64,000 nucleotides of DNA from Neoscytalidium dimidiatum (Eukaryota; Ascomycota; Dothideomycetes; Botryosphaeriales; Botryosphaeriaceae). Positions within the stretch are counted from its first letter, which is position 1. Every line of letters starts with the position of its first letter. The position numbers and the translations under genes are program-made. Below are positions 1 to 9,950 of this stretch, one piece after another. The stretch is from the NCBI GenBank assembly GCA_037367355.1, contig CM074705.1, positions 372,001 through 436,000 on the forward strand, given 5' to 3'. The notes beneath the pieces are model-generated. The model did no database searches. It saw only the letters and a list, made by a program, of their open reading frames with translations, and was not told where the DNA came from.

Positions 1-758
1 AGATCCAACCCCAACCTCAAGCCCCCGCAGTCATCATCGGCGACAGCAGTACCATCCTCCTCCCCACGGCCGCTCCGGCACCTTCACCAGCCCCTCCCAC
101 CCTCACGCTCAACGGCCAAACCATCCAACCATCCGGCACCGCCTACATCATCTCCGGCCAAACCCTCCTGCCCGGCGGCCCCGCCATCACCATCGCGGGC
201 TCTGACGGCCGCCCCACCACCCTCGCGCTCACCACCGACCCCGCCACCGGCGCCACCGTCCTCCTCTCCGACGGTGCACCCGCGCAGACCCTTCCCGCCG
301 CCGCAGCAGCCGCGACCACGCCTGCCCCCAACCTCGTCATCTACGGCACCACCGTCACGCCGCTCGTCGCGCACGGCGAGACCGCGTACGTCTACGACGG
401 CCAGACGCTGAGCCTCGGCGGCGCCGCGGTCACGGTCGGCGGCTCGACGATGCTGCGGCTGACGACGAACGCGGCCGGCCAGACGGTCGTGGTGCAGGAC
501 GCTGTAGGCAGCGCGAGCGCGTCGGCGACGAGGACGTCCGGGTTGGGCGGGCTGATCAATTCCGGGTTGGGCGGGAGCGGGAGCGGGAGCGGGTCGACTA
601 CCGCGACGCAGACGGTTAGGGAGGCGAGTGCGAGTGCGAGTGCGAGTGCGTCGGCGTCGGCGTCGTCGACGGGCGCTGCGGCGGTGGCGTGGGCGAGGGG
701 ACGAGCGGGTGGGGGCTTGGTTGGTGCCGTTGTGGGCGTCTTGGTTGCGTTGGTTTGA
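1..758 (+). CDS. 3' part of an Ala/Ser/Gly-rich GPI-anchor-like surface protein (5' partial)
   Basis: The reading frame is open from the left edge (codons start at base 3) to a TGA at 756-758, giving 251 visible residues; the start lies outside the window. The protein holds two imperfect repeats of about 45 residues built on the pattern NGQTIQPSGTAYIISGQTL ... PGGPAITIAG and a second copy with DGQTLSLGGAAVTVGG. These are followed by a low-complexity Ser/Ala/Gly tract with SGSGSGS and SASASASASA runs, and a hydrophobic tail (GGGLVGAVVGVLVALV). That order, repeats then Ser/Ala linker then C-terminal hydrophobic stretch, is what fungal GPI-anchored wall or plasma-membrane proteins look like. The anchor is inferred, since the omega site cannot be fixed by eye. 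GC-rich third positions match the core genes of the window. No enzymatic domain is visible, so no function is assigned. Confidence 0.75.
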   Translation, partial: IQPQPQAPAVIIGDSSTILLPTAAPAPSPAPPTLTLNGQTIQPSGTAYIISGQTLLPGGPAITIAGSDGRPTTLALTTDPATGATVLLSDGAPAQTLPAAAAAATTPAPNLVIYGTTVTPLVAHGETAYVYDGQTLSLGGAAVTVGGSTMLRLTTNAAGQTVVVQDAVGSASASATRTSGLGGLINSGLGGSGSGSGSTTATQTVREASASASASASASASSTGAAAVAWARGRAGGGLVGAVVGVLVALV

Positions 759-1503
759 TGGTGTTTTGCAGAGTGGAGTGGGTGCGGGTTTTACGGTATG
801 CTTGTTTTTCTCTTTCTTGTTTCTTTTTAATGTCTAACGATTGCTATGAGGCACGGATGCCTTTATTTTTCTTCAATCTGTCCTTGATGATTTGTTGCTT
901 GGATTTTCCCTTCTTTACTTAGGTAATACCGGGTTCATGTCTTAGGCGAGGCATTGCGACGGATTGGAGCTGGTCGGCGGCTGCGGCGTTCATTGAGCTT
1001 CAAGCTTGAGATTCCATCCGAAAATTTTGCATTAGTGGTCAAGAGATGGTGTCTTTGAAATCAACGGTAGGGGATTTCCGGCGCAATCTACTATGTACAG
1101 TACAACCAGAGAGCACAAGTATCGCCTGGCAGCGTCGGTTCGGGCCGAGGAAGCTCCTGATCCGAGACGGCACAACAATCCCTCCGAGCTCAGGAAGGTT
1201 CCGCAATATTCTGAACGCACCAAGGGGTTCTAGCTTGGCCATATTAGCTGTTGTATTTTACCTTATCGGGAAAATTGAGTGTACCGGGCCGGATGTGTCT
1301 CTCGTGGTTTCCGGCCGGGTTGAGATCTGCTTACAAACGTCAGGAGACTGCCTCGGTTGTCTCCCGTACGTACATGTTTCACGCCTGAAACTACTGGACG
1401 CTTGTCAAGTATACAAAAACATACGTTGTCCCATACTACAAGTTGAAAAATTGCAAAATCACAAATCTATCTGCAAATTTGGCTCAATATTCCTTCGCAA
1501 ACC
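759..1503. other. Intergenic region upstream of the OYE-family gene
   Basis: 745 bases between the stop of the surface protein and the next ATG. It should contain the 3' UTR of the former and the promoter of the latter. Several short open frames are present, but none shows codon bias or a recognisable motif. No RNA gene or repeat was seen. Confidence 0.5.
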
Positions 1504-3119
1504 ATGGATCTCAAAATCGCGAAACCGCTGACCTTGAAGTGCGGACTGGAGCTGCCCAACCGCCTTTCCAAGGTTTGTTATTTCCCACGCTCTCAACGCC
1601 TTCCTCGGCCCGTACTCATCAATATTCACAGGCAGCTATGGCGGAAGGAATGGCAGACAAGCAAAACCTGCCCCCTACAACGATGGACGACGTATACGGA
1701 GCATGGGCCAACGGCGGTTGGGGCATGGTAATCACGGGTTCGTACAGCACGACGCATTCTTCACCTGCCAATCTGACCGTTGAGCAGGCAACGTCCAAGT
1801 CGACGGCACGTATCTCGGCCAGCCCGTCGACGTTGCCGTCGACCCGTCCGACGAGGCCAAGATCCTGTCGAGCTGGAAGAGATGGGCGAAAGCCTGCACT
1901 GCCGGAAACACGCCGGCCATCATGCAGATCAGCCATCCCGGCCGCCAGTCGCCGCTCGGAGCGGGCAAGAAGTCCTTGCTCGCGAAGAACCTCGCCCCGA
2001 GCCCAATCCCGCTAAATATGGGGGATGGGTTCATTGCGAGGAGTCTCGTGCGCATCTTGTTCGGCACTCCGAAGGAGATGACGAAGGAGGATATCAAGCT
2101 GGTCGTGGACCGGTTTGCTGTCACGGCGCGGTTGGCTGCCGAGAGCGGGTTTTCGGGCGTTGAGTTGCACGCTGCGCATGGATATCTCCTTTGTAAGCAG
2201 ACCAAGACAAGGATTCGACGTATCACTGAGATTTGCTAACCTCCCCTCAGCGACATTTTTGACAGCAGAGGTACGCCTTACCCCTCCCCAAGCAAGTGGA
2301 GATACTGACAGGTGGATGCAGTCCAACAACAGAACGGATGAATACGGCGGATCGCCTCAGAACCGGGCAAGAATAGTCGTCGAGATCATCGAAGCTGTCA
2401 GAAAATCCGTGCCGAAGAATTTCGCCGTCGGAGTGAAGTTCAACTCGGCCGACCATCAGTCCCCCGAAGCCCTCCAAGATGCCATTCAGCAGATCAAGGA
2501 GCTCGAGAAGGCCGGGATCGATTTCCTCGAGATCAGTGGTGGCTCCTACGAGGACCCGAAAGTATGTTGGGACAATCATCGTCCGCGCCGTCTCATATCC
2601 AGAACAATCAGTCTAACCACATTTCATCTTCGCAGATGGTCGGTCCTATCGATGCCGCCCCGAGGGCCAGCAGCACCGTCGCTCGCGAAGCCTTCTTCCT
2701 TGACTTCGCAAAGGCCATTCGAAGCCACTTCCCTTCGCTCCCCCTCATGGTCACAGGCGGTTTCCGAACCCGGCTCGGCATGGAAGCAGCGCTGGCTGAA
2801 TCGGCTTGCGACATCATCGGCATTGCTCGTCCGGCTGCGATCAAGCCCGCGCTACCCAAGGAGATCCTTCTCAATCCCAACGTAGCGGATGCCGATGCGC
2901 GGCTGCCGGAGAAGAAGGTGGAGACGCCATATATAGCCAAATTGGCCGGCTTGAAGGGACTTGGAGCAGGTGCAACGACTGTAAGTTTTTCCCTTTTTTT
3001 TTTTCTACTAAAACAGTTACCCATACGAATGTTTTTCTAATACTGTATAGATATGGTACGCCAAACGGATCCAGGAAATACCCAAGACCTACGCAGGCAA
3101 ATCTGCAGTTGCAACATAG
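1504..3119 (+). CDS. NADH:flavin oxidoreductase, Old Yellow Enzyme family
   Basis: Seven exons join in frame: 1504-1572, 1632-1737, 1788-2192, 2251-2270, 2322-2561, 2636-2980 and 3051-3119, giving 417 residues, normal for the family. The start ATG has an ACC Kozak context. Family marks in order: the N-terminal KAAMAEGMAD segment that lines the FMN site, GGWGMVITGNVQVDG, the MQISHPGRQ motif, the active-site HAAHGYLL (the His/His pair that binds the phenolic or carbonyl substrate), NNRTDEYGGS, and MVTGGFRTRLGM near the FMN phosphate site. Such enzymes reduce activated C=C bonds (12-oxophytodienoate-type enones, maleimides) with NAD(P)H in the cytosol; the natural substrate cannot be told from sequence. 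The 20-base exon 4 is unusually small, but its flanking GT/AG signals and frame leave no better reading. No oxidoreductase partner or pathway gene lies beside it. Confidence 0.9.
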
Positions 3120-4311
3120 AATACAGCGGATGTCATTTGTAAGATTCAAGTATACGTGCGGGTAGACTTGCATAATACCTGTTTTGTTCTAGTTTCATAT
3201 TCATTTCTTTCCCTCGCATTCAAACAAGGTCGAGATTAGAGAACTTCCCGTGACTACACTACCTTCACATGGCCGAGTTCACAGGCTATAATGAAGAAGC
3301 GAATTCTCATGACTACGACAATTAAAAGAAAGAAAGACGAATGATTATATGACCACCGACTTAAACCTAAGACAGATGCAACCTTCCTGTAGAGAGATTT
3401 TTCAATAGACAGGGATAAGCGAAAGCTCTCGGAAAGCTCTACGTAGTAGGCCGAAGAGTGAGCGCTCCGGTCAGCGGAGCCCCGATCTCCGACAGCTAGG
3501 CCGAAATAAACTCCGATGACAGCTGTGTAACCTTCTCGCACAATCCGCTACCAGGAGAATGATCTACAGGAAGACATAAATTCTCTTGTTAAATGCCCCC
3601 TAATCAAAGTCTTTGAACAGTTCAAGCAAACATGTATAATGGACATTTTATGGTCTGACGTGGATGCAGAGACCGAAACCTGAAGTCCGAGGCTTTCAGC
3701 AGTGTCATGTAGTTTGCTTGAACATGAAATTAAAAGCACATTGATAGCCTCTGCCTGCTTTTCGAAGCGAAAACACGAGTATCCGTGATTCGCTTGCAGG
3801 GAAGCTCAACAAGTCCCCGCTCACGTGCAACTTGATTATGAATGTCGGCTTTTGGACGCTGTTACCAGCAATGCTTCTGAAAAGGAAAGACAGGATGGGT
3901 TTCAAAGTACGTGACGTTGCAATGCTATGTATACTACATCTGCGTCGCGACCTTTTTCGATATCTGCTGATGATAATGCGCTCTTGAGAAGACATTTATG
4001 GCATAGTAATTATAGTCCAATGAGGAAGTGTACCATGTCCGCCGAGACTCCAGAGAAGCTAGTGAGAGTTTGCTTCTGTGTCTGTCGTGATGCTCTCCTG
4101 AGCCAACTATCGGAAGCATGAGAAATCAAGCCGGAGAGAGCGATTACGAAAGCGATTAGCAAGAACATCCGATAGCTGCCTTTACGCCAGTGATAATCTC
4201 AAGGTTTTGGTCCTAGTGCGGCTCTACTCCGCATCTTGGCGTTTCTATTGCTACCGCTTTAGTGGTGTTCGCCGTCTCTACCGCATGAACGAGGCCGGGT
4301 GCCCCTTACGT

Positions 4312-4324
4312 TTTACGAGCCCCT
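4312..4324 (+). promoter_or_regulatory. Pair of STRE-like CCCCT elements
   Basis: CCCCT occurs at 4312-4316 and again at 4320-4324, about 360 bases upstream of the secreted-protein ATG. CCCCT/AGGGG is the stress-response element bound by Msn2/4-type zinc fingers in yeasts. A role here is inference; a pair so close together can also occur by chance. Confidence 0.3.
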
Positions 4325-4535
4325 TCGGCGGCTAGGCGGAGCTACTCCAGGGTGCAAACAAGCCGGCGGGGACACCAAAACGCTCGAGCGTCCAGTGGGA
4401 TCCCAGCACTATACATCTCCGCCGCTCGTAATTGCGGCTACTGGAACGACGCTATACTACGCAGTCGGATAAGAATAGCAAGACTCCTGCGATTGCCGCT
4501 TTTCCCCATGCCCCTCGCTTGCGCTGTTCAGCAGC

Positions 4536-4542
4536 TTAAATA
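4536..4542 (+). promoter_or_regulatory. TATA-like box
   Basis: TTAAATA stands 140 bases upstream of the ATG and is followed by a pyrimidine-rich leader, a common arrangement for strongly expressed fungal secreted-protein genes. The assignment rests on position and sequence only. Confidence 0.35.
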
Positions 4543-4681
4543 GTCGGGGCGTGCGGATCGCCAGTCTGTGTTTCCGTCCATCACCGGTCTTTCGTTCACC
4601 TGTCGACAATCACTCACTCTCTCGGTCAATTGCATTCTCCGGCTTCCCGAGCTTAATCAGTAACTCTAATCGCCATCCAAA

Positions 4682-5172
4682 ATGCGTTTCACCCTCGCCC
4701 TCGGATCCCTCGCCGCCGTCGCCGCCACTGCCGCCGCCGCTCCCGCGCCGCAGGCCGCCACCGACAGCCAGTACGGCAGCTGGGCGCTCAACTACACCTG
4801 GAACTCGGCCGCCAACGGCTGGAAGCAGGAGAAGTTCGAGGCCGTCTACTCGCTCGACGGCAGCTCCGCCACGCAGACCTGGACCCTCCTCCCCCCGCAG
4901 GGCGAGACCACCGTTTCCGATCCCGAGTCCTTCCACGCCAGCTACTCCGGCGGTGGTAAGTTTGAATTTCCCCGGGATTCGACGGCGTTGAGAGAAGATT
5001 CTTTTGCTCATACCTCTGGATGTCAGTTGTCTCGCTCTCGCAGACCGTCGTCATCGACAACACCAATGTTACTATCAGCGGAAGCGCGCCGCTTGAGAGC
5101 AAATGCGGCGGAGCCACTGGTCGTCTTTGCACAGGCTCTGCCACCGTCGAGGTTACCCAGGCCGTTGCTTGA
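4682..5172 (+). CDS. Small secreted protein (effector-like), function unknown
   Basis: Two exons, 4682-4955 and 5027-5172, encode 139 residues. The intron is 71 nt, has GTAAGT at its donor, and is phase 1. The N-terminus is a clear signal peptide: MRF, an Ala/Leu core, then an Ala-rich segment ending near APAPQA at residues 20-25. The mature chain of about 115 residues starts near TDSQYGSWALNYTWN and has two possible N-glycosylation sites (NYT, NVT). It has only two cysteines, in SKCGGATGRLCTG, which could form one disulfide. No catalytic motif is visible. Size, secretion and position beside a transposon-bearing AT-rich block fit an effector-like or surface protein, but it could equally be a conserved fungal secreted protein of unknown role. 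Third positions are strongly GC-biased like the core genes, so recent transfer is not indicated. Confidence 0.8.
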
Positions 5173-6489
5173 ATGATGGAGTAAATGGAGATGATGCATG
5201 CGCAGAGCAATCTTAATACAGAACTGGCCTGTAAATATAGCAGCGTGGGTAGAAGAATAATCACAGCATAAAGCTTGCTGGTAATGGATGCTTTGAACAA
5301 GAGCTAATGTCCGATATACTCCTCTACCTTTCTGCATGAATGATTGCATTAATAAAGACCAAAGAGACGCTCCGAAGATTATATCTTCTGGCTTGAACAT
5401 ACATTTAGAAGAGGGGCATTTCAGCCCTAGAACAAGCTGCCCGCTAGGATGAGACGCGGACAAGGATGTATACATCTTTGAAGAAAATACTCACCAATGC
5501 GGGCGTTCAAAGATGAATAAGTTTACTGTCCAGCCATGCAAGGCCATAGCAACACGCTGAGATCTTCTCGGTTGACGTTAAAAGAGTTCGGAGAGCGGAG
5601 CTTGGTATTCGCCGCAAGTTACCAAATCGCACCGTAACGAGAAATCCTTTCCGCGTGGAGTTGAAGCATAGACCCGGCTTATCTCATAAGTTAGACCCTT
5701 CGCTAGCGGGCCGATTACTAACGATATTATACTGATAATATTAAGTTAAGCCTTTTAGTGGTAATTTATTTTATAGCTAGCCAGCGAAGCGTCTAAGTAT
5801 ATCTAAGCCTAACTTTATATGTTTGTAGAAGATTATTTACATAGATAGTATGATAATAGGCCTCTACTGCTAGACTATAAAGTCACCTAACAGAATTAAA
5901 ATCATTAAAGAGAGAGAGAAAGAGAGAGAGGGAAAGAGCCTGGCAGACTACGCCTTTTTCGTTCCTTCCACCCTCCATTTTCTTATCTATACACGGTGGT
6001 ACCCTCACTTTGTTCCTCTCACGATGGCGGCTTCTATACGGGCCTCCGCCTAAAATTTCTCCTCTTCTCCCTTCCATTCACACCAGCCGGTATATAGCTA
6101 ATCACCCCGGCCACCAGGGTAGTAGGTCACTTAGCGAGAAAGCACCCCTCCCCACTTCGTCTTCGCTGGAACCAGGTTGTGGCTTAAGCCGTTGTACGAG
6201 ATACTTACTTGCCGGGATAATGGTTGGAAGCCGTCATTCCCAGGGTAGTTCCAAGCGAGCAGGCGATAACACAATGTTCAGGATCGCGGACACGTGTGGC
6301 CGCAGTCCTATCAAAATCACGTAGATGGGAAGCGGACCGCAAGAATCAAACCTGAAACAACCAGCTGAGCTGATCAAGGCAGCCAAACCAACCACAGATC
6401 ACCCAATCCAACCCTCCGACGACTCAGAACCTTGGGTTCTTTGAGGTTGTCCTACGTTACTTCGCAGCTAAGGAGAGCCAGCCTACAGC
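5173..6489. other. AT-rich gene-free DNA
   Basis: No gene is supportable. TpA-rich stretches around 5700-5880, a GA-rich run near 5908-5932 and a MITE-like inverted repeat are the only structures. The base composition is compatible with repeat-induced point mutation, which I could not quantify. Confidence 0.45.
5676..5809. repeat. MITE-like element with imperfect terminal inverted repeats
   Basis: The left end (5676-5710) begins GGCTTA and contains TTAGACCCTTCGCT. The reverse complement of the right end (5775-5809) also begins GGCTTA and contains TTAGACGCTTCGCT. The interior is about 65 bases and very AT-rich. A short, non-coding element with related inverted ends is what a MITE looks like. 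I see no convincing target-site duplication, so the exact borders are uncertain. Confidence 0.45.
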
Positions 6490-7620
6490 TCTTTGACATT
6501 GATCGATCATGGGCCCGAGCACCACGAGCCATATCTATAATGAGCGAACGAAGCATCGCTTCACATGGCCTCGGGATGCCGATCCGGCTGATTTGGTCAC
6601 ATATGGGAATTCCCAGGTCCCAGTCCAGTCTTTTGGACCAGTCATTCGGAGCAGTCAATGTCTCCGTTCAGACACCCCGTGGGCAAGCCGAGATCACGTT
6701 GATGAATGTGGCCTATATACATCCCTCATTCTGCGGCCAACCTCGTGTCCCTGGAGAAGCTTGGATCCGATGGTCTCCACTCTGACTCCGAGAAGATGCG
6801 CCTGCACTAGGGGAGACAATACGGTTCATGATTTCATTCCCCAGAACGGTCGCTTCTTTGCGAAACCCAACCGGAGAAGCAAAATTAGCCCCAATCACCT
6901 CAGCTGCCACTACCAAAGAGCTACCCGGAGCCCAACGGCTTTCCTTTTCAATCCTCGGACATACAGGGTCTGGGGCAAGTCGGGCGCTACCGCGGGCTGC
7001 GTAAGGAGCCAAATTCACCGATGCGCTCCAATATCTTCGGGAGCACTCTAATGCTGTATTCAAGCACCAAGGCGCATCAAATCATCTCCACATCTTCCTA
7101 CGAGAAGGAGGAGAGAAAAGACTCCCCCTTCTCGTATCTCTTTTGATCCGATTCGCCTTCAGCGAGCGCATGGTCATCCCCAGTATCTTACTCATAATCA
7201 ATATATGCGGTCAAACTGTAAGTATACTGACGCGTTACTTCTTCATTGTCGTCCCGATTCGGAATCTCTAATATTTCGCTTTTATGAGCAGCCCCACCTT
7301 CATTTCCAATTCTCCGAAAACTCGTGTATATATTCAACAGTAGATAGCTTCATTCGCAGAATCAGAGATTCCTCCATTTTAAGACCTCTCCCTATGTTTG
7401 CAAGGATATGCTGCGCACCAGGATGAGTTACCTCAAAACTCAACACAAACTTTACATTTCCTGCTTGCCACACTCTCGAATCCTTTCAAGGCAACTACCA
7501 AGTCATTCCTCTCACATGGGGTGTTCAGGTACAAGTTAGATGAGCAAGGGAGCCTCACCTACTTCAAAGCACGCATTCATGTGAGAGGGGGCCTTCGGGA
7601 AGCTCATTGGGGCGCCTAAT
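6490..7620 (+). mobile_element. Decayed Ty1/copia retrotransposon gag-pol relic
   Basis: Translated fragments in shifting frames keep copia order. Around 6509-6640 SHIYNERTKHRF and ADLVTYGNSQVPVQSFG resemble the start of the aspartic protease region. Around 6640-6800, two frame shifts on, come VSVQTPRGQAEITLMNVAYI and NLVSLEKLGSDGLHSDSEK, the protease to pre-integrase junction. Near 7075-7160 a KAHQIIS segment precedes a broken integrase-like stretch. Near 7525-7590 FRYKLDEQGSLTYFKARI and HVRGG match the start of the copia reverse transcriptase. Stop codons and frameshifts interrupt every part, and most of integrase and reverse transcriptase is deleted, so it is inactive. I found no LTRs, so the element ends are approximate. 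Confidence 0.7.
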
Positions 7621-9950
7621 GTTGGATCAAAGCCTCGTTATAAGTACTTGTATTCGCTGTTGTTTTCTCTGAAAGAGCGGAGGAGCTAAACTACCCAGCG
7701 GCGCTAGCGCCGCGCTAAGCGTACCTGCCATAACACCTACGCAGCCACTCTTGCATAGGAGATCTCTCAGAGCATCGCTATCGTCGATGCCTTCGAAATT
7801 GAAATCATAACTAAGAGTATTGATATTCCGATGCTAAGTGCCGATGAGGGGGGTGGGTATCAATGAGAGGAGTTTCTATTTACCGGTTAGTTGATAGAAG
7901 ATTCGAGATGAGTGTAATTCCTGAGGCAGTAACGGCTGATAACCATTCGATAGGGGATTCTGGTTGACAGAAGGTGACCAAAAGAATCTTGTTTTTCTAA
8001 GGTATATAATTCCAGCCAGCCACTCTGAATTCTCAACCGGGGAGGTGGTATAGTAGTAGTTGATGGCCTTTGTGCATAGCCCATTTGTGTCATTTTTTGG
8101 TCCCTTTTATCCACTGCGCCGCGATTTTAACACTCACTCGTTAGTTTTGCCATAAAATTTCTTATATTACCATATATAGCCGTTTGATGATCAAGGCTTG
8201 AGTCGGCTCTCACATGTCTGCGCGGGGTCTACAGCCTGGTGCGAGTTCAAATACAGCCACCATCATTCTCGAATGCGGACTCTCTTACTCGTCGCTTTTT
8301 CTTCCGTTTCTCGCACCTCCCCAATCGGGCTCCGGCTCGAGGACACAGAACCTTGCCACGGCTACCCGGTACTAGCCACACAACAACCTAGGCTCTTCCG
8401 AAGTCCTTCTCCGCCTGTTGGATCTTAGGGTGAATAGTAATTGATTGAGAGACTGCTGACTATTTGAAGAAGGTGAAAGGAAGGCCTACATATATACAAT
8501 TGCTCCCTAATCAGCTGTTGATAGCATGATGCATGTTTGAAGTTTATTGTTGTGTGTGACCGTTGGATTGTATGGTTTCGCTATCACCAGATGATAAGTG
8601 GTATGAATTGAGAGAGAGAGAGAGGCTCAGGAGCCGGATCTTACCCTCAGAAACTAAGGTTAACTACTCCAGGATTTCTGTGCGTTTATTTATAGCTATA
8701 TTTCAACATTATAGCAGGTCTCTGTAGGATGCTAAGAATGAGAAATACCATGAAAATCATGTCAGCAAGATCTCGTTACTCATACATATTCCTTAATACA
8801 TAGCTTATTCATTTCCGCAATTGATCCGTTCGCCGAAGACGGGCTACAGAAGTCGGAAATTTTACACAGAACGAGAGGCTACCGTTTTCCGTGGATATCG
8901 TAGCCGGCTTGAATATCCCGACCGTTGGACCCCGCTCGAAAATAATTTCAATCCTGTCGGGAGGAACAGGTTCTGATCGAACCAAGGGTCAATACTGAAG
9001 ATTTGTTATATAGCTATTATATGAGAGGGCACCGAGTCACCGATCCTCCTCCTCATGCCAATCTACAATGAACTTCATTCCCTATACAAAAAACCCACTT
9101 GCTTAACAAAGCCTAACGCCGGACATTATACAGACTACATACCTTATCTCCACAACCTCCGCTTATCGGGTGTTCGTCTATCGCTGTATCTTGAATTCAC
9201 GTCGCGAACTTGCGCTAACATCTTTTCTTCAGCCATTTCTCCCAATAAGGCAAGCGGAAGATCACGTTAAACGATTAGCTCCGGCCTCTGCCGCCATCTC
9301 AGCCAGCGAACCGACATCGCGACCTTCAATGCATAGGGCGGGCGTGGCCCACCACACCGTGTGGGCCGTATTAGAGATATTATCTGTAGCGATGTTGGGC
9401 GTAGCCGATAGGTGCAGCTGCTGCTAAGCGATGGGTTGTAGGCCTGGTGGAGAAAGGACTGTCTCGGTGAGGGACATAATGTTTTTCCATTCCTACCTAT
9501 TCGATTCTCTTCTTCCTATAGTTGCCTAAAAAGAGAGTTGTGCGAAAAGTGTCTTCAAGACCGACCGCGCATAGCTAACTGTTTCCAGGATGGTCTCTAG
9601 CTCAGATAAGTGATGAAAGGGTGTTCTTTATCCCTATAGTTCGCCAAGGCCGGCCAGTGTGTGAATCAAAGTACCTCACAATTATCCACGCCTTAAAGTA
9701 AACAATACATTCTTTATCTATACCTTTTACTAGAAGTCATCAAATTCCTTTATCTTAGGTAATAATAGAACTTTTCTTTCATAGATCTATTACTGCTTGC
9801 AGCACTAGGGATTTCCAGACACTTCGTTTCTTTATTCGTAAGTTATTAACGTAGGCATGATAAAGAAACGCTACAATTTTTTTTTAAGAATAAGACCGTC
9901 CTCTAATTTCTCTACTGAAATGACTGCAACAGTTTCTCCTAACCTAGAAA
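7621..9950. other. Gene-free AT-leaning DNA between the copia relic and the Crinkler-type gene
   Basis: About 2.3 kb with no supportable coding region. It holds a 16-bp perfect palindrome (7698-7713) and a GA microsatellite near 8610-8624. The last few hundred bases are AT-rich and should contain the promoter of the following gene. Confidence 0.45.
7698..7713. repeat. 16-bp perfect palindrome
   Basis: GCGGCGCTAGCGCCGC reads identically on both strands. It is a GC-rich island in AT-leaning DNA beside the copia relic and may be the core of an eroded inverted-repeat element or a hairpin. No function is assigned. Confidence 0.5.

Larger units (their letters stand above)
3120..4681. other. Gene-free, fairly AT-rich spacer
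   Basis: About 1.6 kb without a supportable gene on either strand; the short open frames share no recognisable motif. The last 400 bases are richer in GC and contain the promoter of the small secreted protein. Confidence 0.5.
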
